Assembly (NCBI GenBank): GCA_963765375.1
Contig: CAVXVZ010000005.1
Coordinates: 992,001-1,056,000 of the forward strand
Length of the DNA stretch: 64,000 nucleotides
DNA from: Roseiarcus sp963765375
GTDB taxonomy: Bacteria > Pseudomonadota > Alphaproteobacteria > Rhizobiales > Beijerinckiaceae
Direction of reading: 5' to 3'
The position numbers were made by a program, and so were the translations under genes. Shown piece after piece: positions 42,824 to 50,726 of this stretch (the first letter of the stretch is position 1; each line of letters opens with the position of its first letter). The notes beneath the pieces were generated by a model, which did not search any database, was not told where the DNA came from, and saw only the letters and a list, made by a program, of their open reading frames with translations.

Positions 42824-43768
42824 CTAGCCCAATCGTATCGGGCGCGCGCGCCAGCGGTTGAGGGAGATCGTGGCGACGATCAGGGCGCCAAGCAGGAATT
42901 GCACCCAATAGGGATCGACCTTGGCGAGCACCAACCCATTCTGGATGAGCGCGATGACCAGCACGGCGAGGATGGCTCCGATGATCGAGACGTAGCCTCC
43001 AGCCAGCGCCGTGCCGCCGATGATCGGCGCGGCGAAGGAGAGCAGCAACCAGTCGCTGCCGATCAGCGGCTGCGCCGAGCCGAGCTGCGCGACAGCAAGC
43101 ACCGCTCCAATCGCGGCCAGAAACCCAGAAAGGCAATGCGCGAGGACGACCGCGTTGGCGGGTGAAATTCCCGACAGCGCCGCCGCCTGGCTATTGCCGC
43201 CGACAGCCAGAAGCCGCCGGCCTATGGGCAGGCGGAACAGAAGCAGGGCAAGCAGCGGGGAGACGACGAGTGGGGCGATGAGCAGGAACGGAAGCGCTCC
43301 AATCCGGCCATTGCCAAAGTCCTGCAGAGCGGTCGGCATCTTGTAGAACGGCACGGATTTGGTGAGGCCAAGGTTGACGCCGGTGAAGGCGGAGGCCGTC
43401 GCCAGCGTGACAATAAAGCCGTTGATGCCGGTGCGCGCGGCCAGCAGACCGTTGACGAGTCCGCCCACAACGCCGATCCCGATCGCGATCGGAACAGCGA
43501 GCCACAGCGGTACGCCCAGGACTTCCATCATGCCGCCGAACAGGACGGCGACCATGCCGCCGAGCGCGCCGACAGAGAGGTTCATTTGCCCGACGGCCAG
43601 CGTCACCATCTGCGCGAAGGCGACGATGATGCTGACGCAGACGCTGCGCAGCAGCACGTAGAAATTGAATTCCGACAGGAAATTCGGCGAGACGACGGCG
43701 AGGACGATCGCGCCTGCCACGATCGCCGCCAGTAGACCCGCCCACTCGGCATCGATGATGCGGCGCAC
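42824..43768 (-). CDS. ribose-type sugar ABC transporter permease
   Basis: A 314-residue RbsC-like permease with 8-10 hydrophobic segments. Family landmarks are TLAVGQMNLSVGALGGM near residue 55, NGLLAARTGINGFIVTLAT near residue 105 and the ATPase-contact loop VGGNSQAAALSGISPANAV near residue 190. It lies 3 bases after the other permease stop and 7 bases before the ATPase gene. It pairs with the neighbouring permease to form a heterodimeric channel. Confidence 0.92.
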   Translation of the reverse strand: MRRIIDAEWAGLLAAIVAGAIVLAVVSPNFLSEFNFYVLLRSVCVSIIVAFAQMVTLAVGQMNLSVGALGGMVAVLFGGMMEVLGVPLWLAVPIAIGIGVVGGLVNGLLAARTGINGFIVTLATASAFTGVNLGLTKSVPFYKMPTALQDFGNGRIGALPFLLIAPLVVSPLLALLLFRLPIGRRLLAVGGNSQAAALSGISPANAVVLAHCLSGFLAAIGAVLAVAQLGSAQPLIGSDWLLLSFAAPIIGGTALAGGYVSIIGAILAVLVIALIQNGLVLAKVDPYWVQFLLGALIVATISLNRWRARPIRLG

Positions 43769-43771
43769 CGC

Positions 43772-44770
43772 TCAGACTCCCTGCATCCGGGAGCGCGGCG
43801 ACAGCGCGCCGCGATAGCGTTGAAGCAGCACCGCCGCCAGAAGGAACAGCCCAAGGAAAAGATCGAGCCAAAAATTGCCGATGCCCATCACCAGCAGGCC
43901 GCTGCGTATCGTTGTTACCAGGGCCGCTCCCAGCATCGTGCCGCCGACTGAAACGAAGCCGCCCGCAAGCGCGGCTCCGCCGAGCACCGGCCCGAGAAAG
44001 GACGGCAGCAGCCAGTCCTGGCCGCCGACCGCGGGCATCGCGGCGCCGACGCGTGCGACCGTCAGAAGTCCGGCGACCCCCGCGAGCACGCCCGAGAGCG
44101 CGTGCGCCGCGATGATCCGGCGTCCGACCGGCACGCCCGACATCTCGGCCGCGCGCGGGTTGGCGCCGGTCGCAAGCGACTGCCGGCCGATGACCGAGTA
44201 GCGGTAGAAGACGATCAGGGCGACGCCGATCGCAGCCGCGACCGCCAGCATCGGCGACACCCAACCGCCGCCAATCCGCATCTGGCCGAAGGCCGCCACC
44301 GATCGCGGCAGCGCATTGAGCGGAGTGGCCTTGGTGAGGATCAACATGGCGCCCGAGAACAAGTTGGCGCTCGCCAGCGTCACAATGAAACTGTTGACGC
44401 CGCTCCTGGCGATGGTGAATCCGTTAAGCCAGCCAAGCGCGCCGCCCAGGACCAACGCCAGCGCGCACGCCAGCGGGACCGACAGGCCCACGGCCTGCAT
44501 CAGGTAGCCCCCCATCATCACGACGCAGACGCCGATCGAACCCACGGACAGGTTCATCCCGCCCGTCGCCAGCACCACCATTTGCGAGAAGCCGATGACG
44601 ATATCGATCGCGAGCGATCGGCCGAGCACGAACAGATTGAAGCTCGACAAGAACCCCGGCGACTTCGAGCTGAACAGCGCGCCGAGCAGAACGAGGATGA
44701 CGACCAGGCCCGCCTGTTGGCCCAGCACAAAGGGTCGACGGCGCGGCTGATCAAGGACCTTATCGGTCAT
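43772..44770 (-). CDS. ribose-type sugar ABC transporter permease (second)
   Basis: A 332-residue RbsC-like permease. It shows VLATGGMNLSVGSIGVCVV, NGFTIARSGVNSFIVTLASA and TGANPRAAEMSGVPVGRRI, the same landmarks as its partner, so the two arose by duplication. The ATG at 44770 (MTDKVLDQP) was chosen; open sequence further upstream crosses a stem-loop region and is arginine/serine-rich without family similarity. The gene is separated from the binding-protein gene by about 160 bases that contain that stem-loop. Confidence 0.9.
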   Translation of the reverse strand: MTDKVLDQPRRRPFVLGQQAGLVVILVLLGALFSSKSPGFLSSFNLFVLGRSLAIDIVIGFSQMVVLATGGMNLSVGSIGVCVVMMGGYLMQAVGLSVPLACALALVLGGALGWLNGFTIARSGVNSFIVTLASANLFSGAMLILTKATPLNALPRSVAAFGQMRIGGGWVSPMLAVAAAIGVALIVFYRYSVIGRQSLATGANPRAAEMSGVPVGRRIIAAHALSGVLAGVAGLLTVARVGAAMPAVGGQDWLLPSFLGPVLGGAALAGGFVSVGGTMLGAALVTTIRSGLLVMGIGNFWLDLFLGLFLLAAVLLQRYRGALSPRSRMQGV

Positions 44771-44860
44771 GGCGGACGATGTTCCTTGAGGCCGCAGGGG
44801 CGTGAGGCGGAGCGAAGACTCTAAGCGGCTTTTGGTCATGTCCGATTTTGCGAGGTCATG

Positions 44861-44902
44861 TCGCGCCAAGCGAAAATTGCCGGGAAAATCCGTTTGGCGC
44901 GA
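44861..44902 (-). promoter_or_regulatory. intercistronic stem-loop after the binding-protein gene
   Basis: TCGCGCCAAGCG (44861-44872) pairs with CGTTTGGCGCGA (44891-44902): a 12-bp stem with one G-T pair and an 18-base A-rich loop. It sits between the periplasmic binding-protein gene and the first permease gene. Stem-loops here commonly protect the binding-protein mRNA or attenuate downstream expression, giving binding protein in excess. There is no T-run on either side. Confidence 0.6.
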
Positions 44903-44933
44903 GTCCCGCCGAGGCCTCTCTCCTGCCCAGCGC

Positions 44934-45971
44934 CTACTTGCAATCCATGTAGGTCGCCTTGAACTTGCTCTGGATGTCGGTCGTGAGCTTCTTGACGTCG
45001 TCCTTGTAGGTGGCAAGTTTGTCGGGCGTCACCTCGAGCACGCCAGAATCGATGAAGTGCGCGGTTTGGGGGGTCTTGATCCAGGGCGCATCGGATTTCA
45101 TTTTGCAGGCGCCGCTCGCAATGAGATCGAGCGCGAACGCGCCAATATAGGCCTGCCCGTAGGGATTCTGCACAAAAGTCGCCTGCGCGAACCCGTCTTT
45201 GACCGCCGCGAGAACGGCCGGGCTATCGTCGAAAGCGATGTATTTGATGCGCTTGTCCCCTATGGCGCGCAGCGCCTTGGCCGCGACTTCCGAGGTGATG
45301 TGCGCGGTTCCGATGATACCGTCGATCTGGTCCTTCTGGGCTGCGAGAAGCGCGTTGATCTTCTGATCGCCGGCCTCCTCGGCGTCGGTATCGGCTACCG
45401 TCTGGAGCAGCTTCACGGCGCCGTTGGTTTCATCGACGGCCTTCTGCACCGCCTGCTCGCGCAGTGTGGTGTTGGTGTCGATCAATAGGCCGGTCAGGTG
45501 AACAATATTACCCTTGCCGCCCATCGCCGCGATCAACGCCTTGGTCATGGTATAGGTCGTCTTATACGGGTCGGTCGCAAAGCAGAATACGGCATCGGTC
45601 GGATCAACGGTGCATCCGCCGAGCGCAGCGACCGGAATGCCCGCGCCCTTCAGCTCCGTTATTGTCGAGTTCACGCCCACTGGGTCGCCGGGGAAGATGC
45701 CGAAGCCCTTGAATCCCTGGGAGGCCAGGCTTTCCAACAGTTCGGTCTGCAGCTCAAGCTTCCAGTCGGTCGGCACTTTGTATTCGACATCGCCGATCCC
45801 AAAGTCCTTTTTCGCGTCGGCCGCTGCCTGCTCCCATGGCGCGAAATAGGGATGCGGACCGCCGGGCACGACCGCGATCTTGTTGTCTGACGCGAGCGCC
45901 GCGCCGCCTCCAAGCGACAGCGACAAAGCGGCGAGCGCCGCGATCCGTACGGCGTTGGAATGCAAATGCAT
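44934..45971 (-). CDS. ribose-type sugar ABC transporter substrate-binding protein
   Basis: A 345-residue periplasmic binding protein of the Peripla_BP_4 (RbsB-like) family. The first 27-28 residues form a Sec signal peptide ending GGGAALAS before DNKIAVVPGG. Ligand-site segments include PHPYFAPWEQAAADAKKDFG, FGIFPGDPVGVN, HLTGLLIDTNTTLREQAV and IAFDDSPAVLAAVKDG. It is the first gene of the minus-strand transporter operon, divergent from an enolase-superfamily gene across 125 bases. A sugar or sugar-acid ligand is inferred from family and neighbours. Confidence 0.92.
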   Translation of the reverse strand: MHLHSNAVRIAALAALSLSLGGGAALASDNKIAVVPGGPHPYFAPWEQAAADAKKDFGIGDVEYKVPTDWKLELQTELLESLASQGFKGFGIFPGDPVGVNSTITELKGAGIPVAALGGCTVDPTDAVFCFATDPYKTTYTMTKALIAAMGGKGNIVHLTGLLIDTNTTLREQAVQKAVDETNGAVKLLQTVADTDAEEAGDQKINALLAAQKDQIDGIIGTAHITSEVAAKALRAIGDKRIKYIAFDDSPAVLAAVKDGFAQATFVQNPYGQAYIGAFALDLIASGACKMKSDAPWIKTPQTAHFIDSGVLEVTPDKLATYKDDVKKLTTDIQSKFKATYMDCK

Positions 45972-46049
45972 CGAAGTCCTCCCTCGTACCCGTCGCCTTT
46001 GCGCCCGCCGATCGAGCTAGCGTATCGAGCGCGGCCATGTTACGCTAAC

Positions 46050-46064
46050 TGCATATCGCATGCA
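46050..46064. promoter_or_regulatory. candidate GntR operator TGCAT-N5-ATGCA
   Basis: TGCAT (46050-46054) and ATGCA (46060-46064) form a perfect inverted repeat in the 125-base divergent region between the sugar-binding-protein gene and the enolase-superfamily gene. The size and AT-rich symmetric form fit GntR/FCD operators, and a GntR gene closes the transporter operon. Binding is inferred only. Confidence 0.45.
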
Positions 46065-46096
46065 ATACTCATAATGAGCGGTTTGGGGGAAGTTCG

Positions 46097-47203
46097 ATGA
46101 GGATCACCGATATTCGATGCTACGTGGTCGAGGGCGAGCACCCGCCGGCGCCGTTCCGTTGGCGCAAAGGTCTGCCGGGATCGGGAGACGGCACGCCGAT
46201 CGACCAGCGGCCGAAGCTGGCCATCCTCCGCGTGGACACCGATGAAGGGATCACCGGCGCGACGAGGATCGCGGACGGCGAAGCGGTCGCGAGCCTAACG
46301 CGGCGGCGGCTGAAAGGCTTTGTCGGCGACGATGCGTTGCTGACCGAACGGCTGTGGACCAAAATGTGGGAGATCGACCGAATCGAGGAGACCAATATGG
46401 CTCATTTCGGCCTGATCGATCTCCTCGCCTGGGACCTCAAATCGAAAAAGGCCGGCCTGCCGGCCTACAAGCTGATGGGGGGCAACGATCCGAAAATCCC
46501 TGCTTACGCCTCGACCGTGACCTGGGACAAAATGGGAGAGTACGAACGACACATCAAGGAGTGCGCCGACGAGGGTTTTGTCGCCTTCAAGCTCCACGCC
46601 TGGGGCGACTGGAGGGACGACGCAAAACTCTGCCGAAATCTTCGCAAGTGGACAGGCGACAATGCGATGCTGATGTTCGACGGCTCGGCCGGCTGGGACC
46701 TGACGACCTCGCTGAAATTTGGTCGCGTGCTGGAGGAGTGCGGTTTCTATTGGTATGAGGAGCCCATGCGGGAATTCGACCTCACTTCATACAGGAAGTT
46801 GGCGGACAGCCTCGATATTCCGGTTCTCGCAGCCGAAACCTCGGATGGCGCGCACTGGAACGCCGCAACCTGGATCGACATGGCGGCGCTCGACATGGTC
46901 CGAACGTCGAGCTTCTACAAAGGCGGACTCACCGGCGCGCTGAAGATTGCTCACCTCGCCGAGGCGCATGGGATGAAGGCGGAGGTGCATGGCATGGGCG
47001 TCGCCAACGCGCATCTCGCAGCGGCGATCGCCAACAACGACTTCTACGAGCAACTGGTGTATTCGACCGAGCACATCAAAGGGCTCAGAAAGCAGTACGA
47101 GTTGCCGGTGGTCGACGGCTTTGTCACGGCGCCGGAGACGCCCGGGCTTGGCCTCGACGTCGATTGGGCCGCGCTCGAGAAGACCGCGCTTGCCGTCGTC
47201 TAG
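46097..47203 (+). CDS. enolase superfamily enzyme (mandelate racemase/muconate lactonizing type)
   Basis: A 368-residue enolase-superfamily protein, distinct from the one at 38794. Metal ligands are Asp in MLMFDGSAGW, Glu in FYWYEEPMREFD and Glu in LAAETSDG; a histidine lies in AEVHGMGVANAH. The catalytic second-strand motif is K-x-H (FKLHAWGD) instead of K-x-K. It likely dehydrates or epimerises an acid sugar. It diverges from the sugar importer, sharing its regulatory region, so the two are probably co-regulated. The substrate is unknown. Confidence 0.87.
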   Translation: MRITDIRCYVVEGEHPPAPFRWRKGLPGSGDGTPIDQRPKLAILRVDTDEGITGATRIADGEAVASLTRRRLKGFVGDDALLTERLWTKMWEIDRIEETNMAHFGLIDLLAWDLKSKKAGLPAYKLMGGNDPKIPAYASTVTWDKMGEYERHIKECADEGFVAFKLHAWGDWRDDAKLCRNLRKWTGDNAMLMFDGSAGWDLTTSLKFGRVLEECGFYWYEEPMREFDLTSYRKLADSLDIPVLAAETSDGAHWNAATWIDMAALDMVRTSSFYKGGLTGALKIAHLAEAHGMKAEVHGMGVANAHLAAAIANNDFYEQLVYSTEHIKGLRKQYELPVVDGFVTAPETPGLGLDVDWAALEKTALAVV

Positions 47204-47410
47204 TCCATCGTGTTCGATCACAGGCCGTTATGCGCGTTCGCCGCCGTTCCTGTAGGCGCTGGGTAGAGATTGCCCGCTGAACCCAGGAGCGCCGCCCAGG
47301 TGCGACCACAACCCCGGCCGTCATCGCTTCCGCGCTTGGGGTGTGTTCTCGGCGGCAAATTGGCGTGAAGGGAAACCACCGGTCGTATTCATTCACGGCG
47401 ACAAGACGCT
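47204..47410. other. intergenic region before the F420 island, no gene supported
   Basis: About 200 bases following the enolase-superfamily stop. No open frame with family similarity and no strong hairpin were seen. It leads into a tRNA-like remnant. Confidence 0.4.
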
Positions 47411-47463
47411 GTTCTCAAAACGGTCTGGTTGCGGGTTCGAAGTCCTGTCCTGCCGGGCTAACC
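47411..47463 (+). pseudogene. tRNA-Trp-like 3' remnant
   Basis: The stretch from TTCTCAAAACGG through GGTTGCGGGTTCGA (47427-47440) to GTCCTGTCCTGCC resembles the anticodon-arm-to-3'-end part of bacterial tRNA-Trp (..GTCTCCAAAACCGG..GGTTGCGGGTTCGAGTCC..). The anticodon loop and T-stem contain changes that break pairing, and no D-arm or 5' acceptor half is present upstream. A 3' tRNA fragment of this kind is what integrative elements leave at an attachment site. It sits 110 bases before the F420 island. It is not a functional tRNA. Confidence 0.4.
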
Positions 47464-47578
47464 ACCCAATTCTTTGATATTGGTACATATTAAGTCTATC
47501 GGAACAGCGTCGACACGTCCAAGACTTATGGGCCGACAACGGTGTGCTTCGGGCAATGCTCAAACGGCGCCCGGCTTC

Positions 47579-48043
47579 TTAATGGACAGGGTCCAGCACA
47601 ACCACCGGTATCTCGCGTTCGGTCTTAAGCTGATAGTCGGCATAAGGCGGCCAAAATTCGAGCGCCTTTTTCCAAAGCCGCGCGCGTTCGTCGCCCGCCG
47701 CTGTCCTCGCCCGCGCCATCAGCTTTTTGGTCCCGACTTGGACCTCGACGTCAGGATTGGCGAGGATATTGCGGTACCATCCGGGGTGTTCTGGCGCGCC
47801 GCCCTTCGAGGCGACTACAAAGTAACTGCCGCCGTCGGTTCCGTAAAACAGCGGGAAGATGAACTTGTCGCCGGACTTGCGACCCGTGGTGGTCAGCAGC
47901 AGCGCCGGCGCCGTGATCTCGCCCCGTCCCGGCACATTGATCTTGTACAAGTGCCCCTCGGCTCCGCCGCTGGCGATATAGCGGTTGGCATGCTTAACCA
48001 TCCAGTCCGGCAGGTTCGGAGCAAGTTTCGGTTCAGCCATCAC
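47579..48043 (-). CDS. F420-dependent nitroreductase/quinone reductase (Ddn family)
   Basis: A 154-residue split-beta-barrel protein of the deazaflavin-dependent nitroreductase (Ddn/FDOR-A) family. Typical pieces are ALLLTTTGRKSGDKFIFPLFY near residues 47-67 (read in two parts) with the F420-phosphate-binding TTTGRKSG, and ASKGGAPEHPGWYRNILANP near residues 78-98, the family signature. Such enzymes use F420H2 to reduce quinones or other acceptors. It faces away from the other F420 genes but belongs to the same island. Either of two adjacent ATGs may be the start. The physiological acceptor is unknown. Confidence 0.9.
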   Translation of the reverse strand: MMAEPKLAPNLPDWMVKHANRYIASGGAEGHLYKINVPGRGEITAPALLLTTTGRKSGDKFIFPLFYGTDGGSYFVVASKGGAPEHPGWYRNILANPDVEVQVGTKKLMARARTAAGDERARLWKKALEFWPPYADYQLKTEREIPVVVLDPVH

Positions 48044-48234
48044 GGGCCTCCTTCAGAGCTGCAGGGACTATAGCGCCAGCCACCAAGCCGGCAAATAAGG
48101 CGGCCTAAGCGACCGAGCCTTGGTCAGCCAGAAACCCGAGCCCATTCGTCGGGACGTTCGTTTTGGAATGGCCTGAGTTCATGTCGTTGCCATGCCAGGT
48201 CTCGGCGATTAGGTTGATGATCGCCGGCGAACCT

Positions 48235-48250
48235 GCGTTCCAGCGAACGC
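48235..48250. promoter_or_regulatory. inverted repeat GCGTTC-CAGC-GAACGC upstream of the PPOX gene
   Basis: A perfect 6-bp inverted repeat with a 4-base spacer, 35 bases before the PPOX-class gene in the divergent region with the Ddn-family gene. It may be an operator for the F420 island. The binding protein is unknown. Confidence 0.35.
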
Positions 48251-48284
48251 GGCGCAAGAAAACCTACGCGATGAGGAGACCGTC

Positions 48285-48683
48285 ATGGCCGCGATACCTG
48301 CGGAGTATCTGGATTTGCTGCAGCAGAAGACGGCCTTCGCCCACCTGGCGACGATCATGCCAGATGGCACGCCGCAAGTTACGCCCGTATGGTTCGACTA
48401 CAAGGACGGGAAGATCCGGATAAATTCCGCGAAGGGACGCGTGAAGGCGCGCAATATGCGGGAAGGCGCGCCCGTGGCGCTTTCGATACTCGACCCGGAC
48501 AATCCCTATCGGTACATCCAGATCCGTGGCCGGGTTGAGCACGTGGCCGAGGAGGGCGCATCGGCGCACATCAATTCCCTCGCCAAGAAATACCTCGGGA
48601 AGGACAAATATCCTTGGGCCAAACTTGGCCAGGTCCGGATCACGTTTGAGATTGAGCCCACTGCGGTGCAGGCCCAAGGCTGA
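48285..48683 (+). CDS. PPOX-class F420-dependent oxidoreductase (FDOR-B)
   Basis: A 132-residue split-barrel protein. FAHLATIMPDGTPQVTPVWFD near residues 18-38 (two parts) and SAKGRVKARNMREGAPVALS are the family signature, with the Lys/Arg cluster that contacts the F420 phosphate and tail. Members reduce unsaturated substrates such as biliverdin, or have unknown substrates. GAGGAG precedes the ATG at ideal spacing. It is transcribed towards the FGD and cof genes and is divergent from the Ddn-family gene. F420 rather than FMN use is inferred from family and context. Confidence 0.88.
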   Translation: MAAIPAEYLDLLQQKTAFAHLATIMPDGTPQVTPVWFDYKDGKIRINSAKGRVKARNMREGAPVALSILDPDNPYRYIQIRGRVEHVAEEGASAHINSLAKKYLGKDKYPWAKLGQVRITFEIEPTAVQAQG

Positions 48684-48921
48684 CCTCTCTCTCAATAGGT
48701 CGGCGACCGCGTCACGGGATTGCCCAAGCGACGCCCGCGCCCCGTCAAGGGCTTGAATTCCTTGCGCCAAGCCGCCCTTTCGCCGCGGATAGACCCTGAC
48801 CTCGATCCCGATGCGGGGCCGCCCTGCAAATCAGCGAGGACGAACTGTCGCCCTAAGTGATCTGTCTGCGCTATTGTCTCGGCCTCGGGCCGCCGGGCCA
48901 CATGACGCCGGAGTGCGGATC

Positions 48922-49953
48922 ATGCTCAAGCTGGGCTATAAGGCGTCGGCGGAGCAATTCGGGCCGACGGAATTGCTCCAGTTCTCGCGTCTTGCGGAGC
49001 AGGCGGGTTTCGACTCGGTTTTCATCAGCGATCATTTCCAGCCATGGAAGCATCACGGCGGGCACGCTCCCTTTTCGCTCGCATGGCTTGGCGCGCTCGG
49101 GGCCGTGACGTCGCGCATCACCATCGGCACGAGCGTGCTGACGCCCACCTTTCGCTATCATCCGGCCGTCGTCGCGCAAGCCTTCGCTACGCTTGGGGTC
49201 ATGTTTCCCAATCGGATCGTGCTTGGCGTCGGCACCGGGGAATCGTTGAACGACGTCCCTTCAACTGGCATGGCCTGGCCCGATTTCAAGGAGCGGTTCG
49301 CGCGTTTCCGAGAGGCGATCACCCTGATCCGTCAGCTCTGGACCGAGGAGCGGGTGACGTTCGAAGGCCAATATTATCGGACAAAGGACGCGACCATCTA
49401 TGATCGACCTCAGATCGCCATACCGATCTATGTCGCGGCGGCCGGCGCATTGATTGCAAAATATGCCGGCCGAATGGGCGACGGCTTGATCTGCACCAGC
49501 GGCAAGGCGCGCGAGCTCTACACCGAAACGATCTTGCCAAAGGTCCTGGAAGGGCGCGCCGAGGCTGGCTCGCGAGCGCCCGACTACGCCCGGATGATCG
49601 AGGTCAAGGTCTCGTTCGACACGGACATGAAACGCGCGACGGAGGACACCCGCCACTGGGCGGTTCTCGCCTTGACGCCGGAGGAGAAGACGTCCGTCCA
49701 CAGTCCGGAAGAGATGGAGCGCCTCGCCGACGGGCTCTCGGCTGAGCGCGCCGCGAGCCGCTGGATTGTCTCAACCAATCCGGACGAGCATATCGAACGG
49801 ATCGACGCCTACATCGACCTCGGCTTCGACCATCTGGTGTTTCATGCGCCGGGTCCCGATCAGGAGCGGTTCATCCGCCTCTACGCGGAGCATGTTCTCC
49901 CCCTGCTCCGTCGCCGCGCCGGCGCGCCGGACGAAACGCGCAAGAACGCATGA
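48922..49953 (+). CDS. fgd: F420-dependent glucose-6-phosphate dehydrogenase
   Basis: A 343-residue luciferase-like (LLM) protein that resembles mycobacterial FGD1 throughout: KLGYKASAEQF, SDHFQPWKHHGGHAPFS, GTSVLTPTFRYHPAVVAQA, GVGTGESLN and LICTSGK. The FGD1 catalytic residues Asp39, His40, Trp44, Glu13 and Glu109 correspond to Asp37, His38, Trp42, Glu11 and Glu107. The glucose-6-phosphate phosphate ligands Lys198, Lys259 and Arg283 correspond to Lys195, Lys256 and Arg280. It should oxidise glucose 6-phosphate to 6-phosphogluconolactone while reducing F420. The ATG at 48922 matches the FGD1 start; upstream sequence is unrelated. The 3' end overlaps cofE by 4 bases. Confidence 0.92.
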   Translation: MLKLGYKASAEQFGPTELLQFSRLAEQAGFDSVFISDHFQPWKHHGGHAPFSLAWLGALGAVTSRITIGTSVLTPTFRYHPAVVAQAFATLGVMFPNRIVLGVGTGESLNDVPSTGMAWPDFKERFARFREAITLIRQLWTEERVTFEGQYYRTKDATIYDRPQIAIPIYVAAAGALIAKYAGRMGDGLICTSGKARELYTETILPKVLEGRAEAGSRAPDYARMIEVKVSFDTDMKRATEDTRHWAVLALTPEEKTSVHSPEEMERLADGLSAERAASRWIVSTNPDEHIERIDAYIDLGFDHLVFHAPGPDQERFIRLYAEHVLPLLRRRAGAPDETRKNA

Positions 49954-50714
49954 CCTCTCTCGAGGTCATTGCCTTGACTGGCCTCCCCTTGATCAAGGCT
50001 GGCGACGACCTGGTCGAACTGATCGCCTCAGGTCTCAAGCTGAACGCGGTCGAGCCGCGGGCCCAAGACGTGCTTGTCGTTGCGCAGAAGATTGTCTCGA
50101 AGGCCGAGGGTCGCATCGTCGACCTCGCGACGGTCGAACCCTCCCCTGAGGCTCTCGCGCTTGCAGCGGATGTCGACAAAGACCCGCGGCTTGTGGAGGT
50201 CATTCTCTCAGAGTCGGTTCGGGTCGTGCGCGCGCGCCGCGGCGTGCTGATCCTCGAGCACAAGCTCGGCTTCATCATGGCGAACGCCGGAGTGGACCAG
50301 TCGAACGTCGCGCCGTCGGACGGCTCCGCCCACCTGCTCCTTTTGCCGAAGAACCCGGATCGGAGCGCTGAGGCGCTGCGCCGCGGGCTCGCGGCGATGA
50401 TCGGGATCGACATCGCCGTCATCATAAACGACAGTTTCGGCCGTCCTTGGCGCCAGGGAACCGCCGGGGTCGCGATCGGCGTCGCCGGCCTTCCCGCGTT
50501 GATCGATCTGCGCGGACGGCCCGATCTGTTTGGCCGGAAGCTTGAGGTCAGCGTCATCGGTTTCGCGGATGAAATCGCCGCCGCCGCCTCGCTCGTGATG
50601 GGCCAGGCGGATGAAGCGGCGCCGGTTGTCCTGATCCGGGGCTTGCGCTGGTCCGCGCCGGAATCGACGGCGGCCAGCATCGTCCGTTCCGCAAACGAGG
50701 ATCTGTTTCGATGA
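49950..50714 (+). CDS. cofE: coenzyme F420-0:L-glutamate ligase (single-domain CofE)
   Basis: A 254-residue CofE. Motifs are VLVVAQKIVSKAEGR near residue 43, GFIMANAGVDQSN near residue 106 with the metal/GTP-binding Asp, and INDSFGRPWRQGTAGVAIG near residue 159. It adds the gamma-linked glutamates to F420-0. It lacks the C-terminal FMN-reductase domain of mycobacterial FbiB, which matters for the precursor route. The ATG overlaps the fgd stop (ATGA), and cofD follows after 12 bases. Confidence 0.93.
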   Translation: MTSLEVIALTGLPLIKAGDDLVELIASGLKLNAVEPRAQDVLVVAQKIVSKAEGRIVDLATVEPSPEALALAADVDKDPRLVEVILSESVRVVRARRGVLILEHKLGFIMANAGVDQSNVAPSDGSAHLLLLPKNPDRSAEALRRGLAAMIGIDIAVIINDSFGRPWRQGTAGVAIGVAGLPALIDLRGRPDLFGRKLEVSVIGFADEIAAAASLVMGQADEAAPVVLIRGLRWSAPESTAASIVRSANEDLFR

Positions 50715-50726
50715 GTTCGGGATCTT

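Noticed and set aside
47411..47463. A functional tRNA gene
   Set aside because: Only a 3' half resembles tRNA-Trp, and the T-stem and anticodon loop pairings are broken, so it is listed as a remnant.
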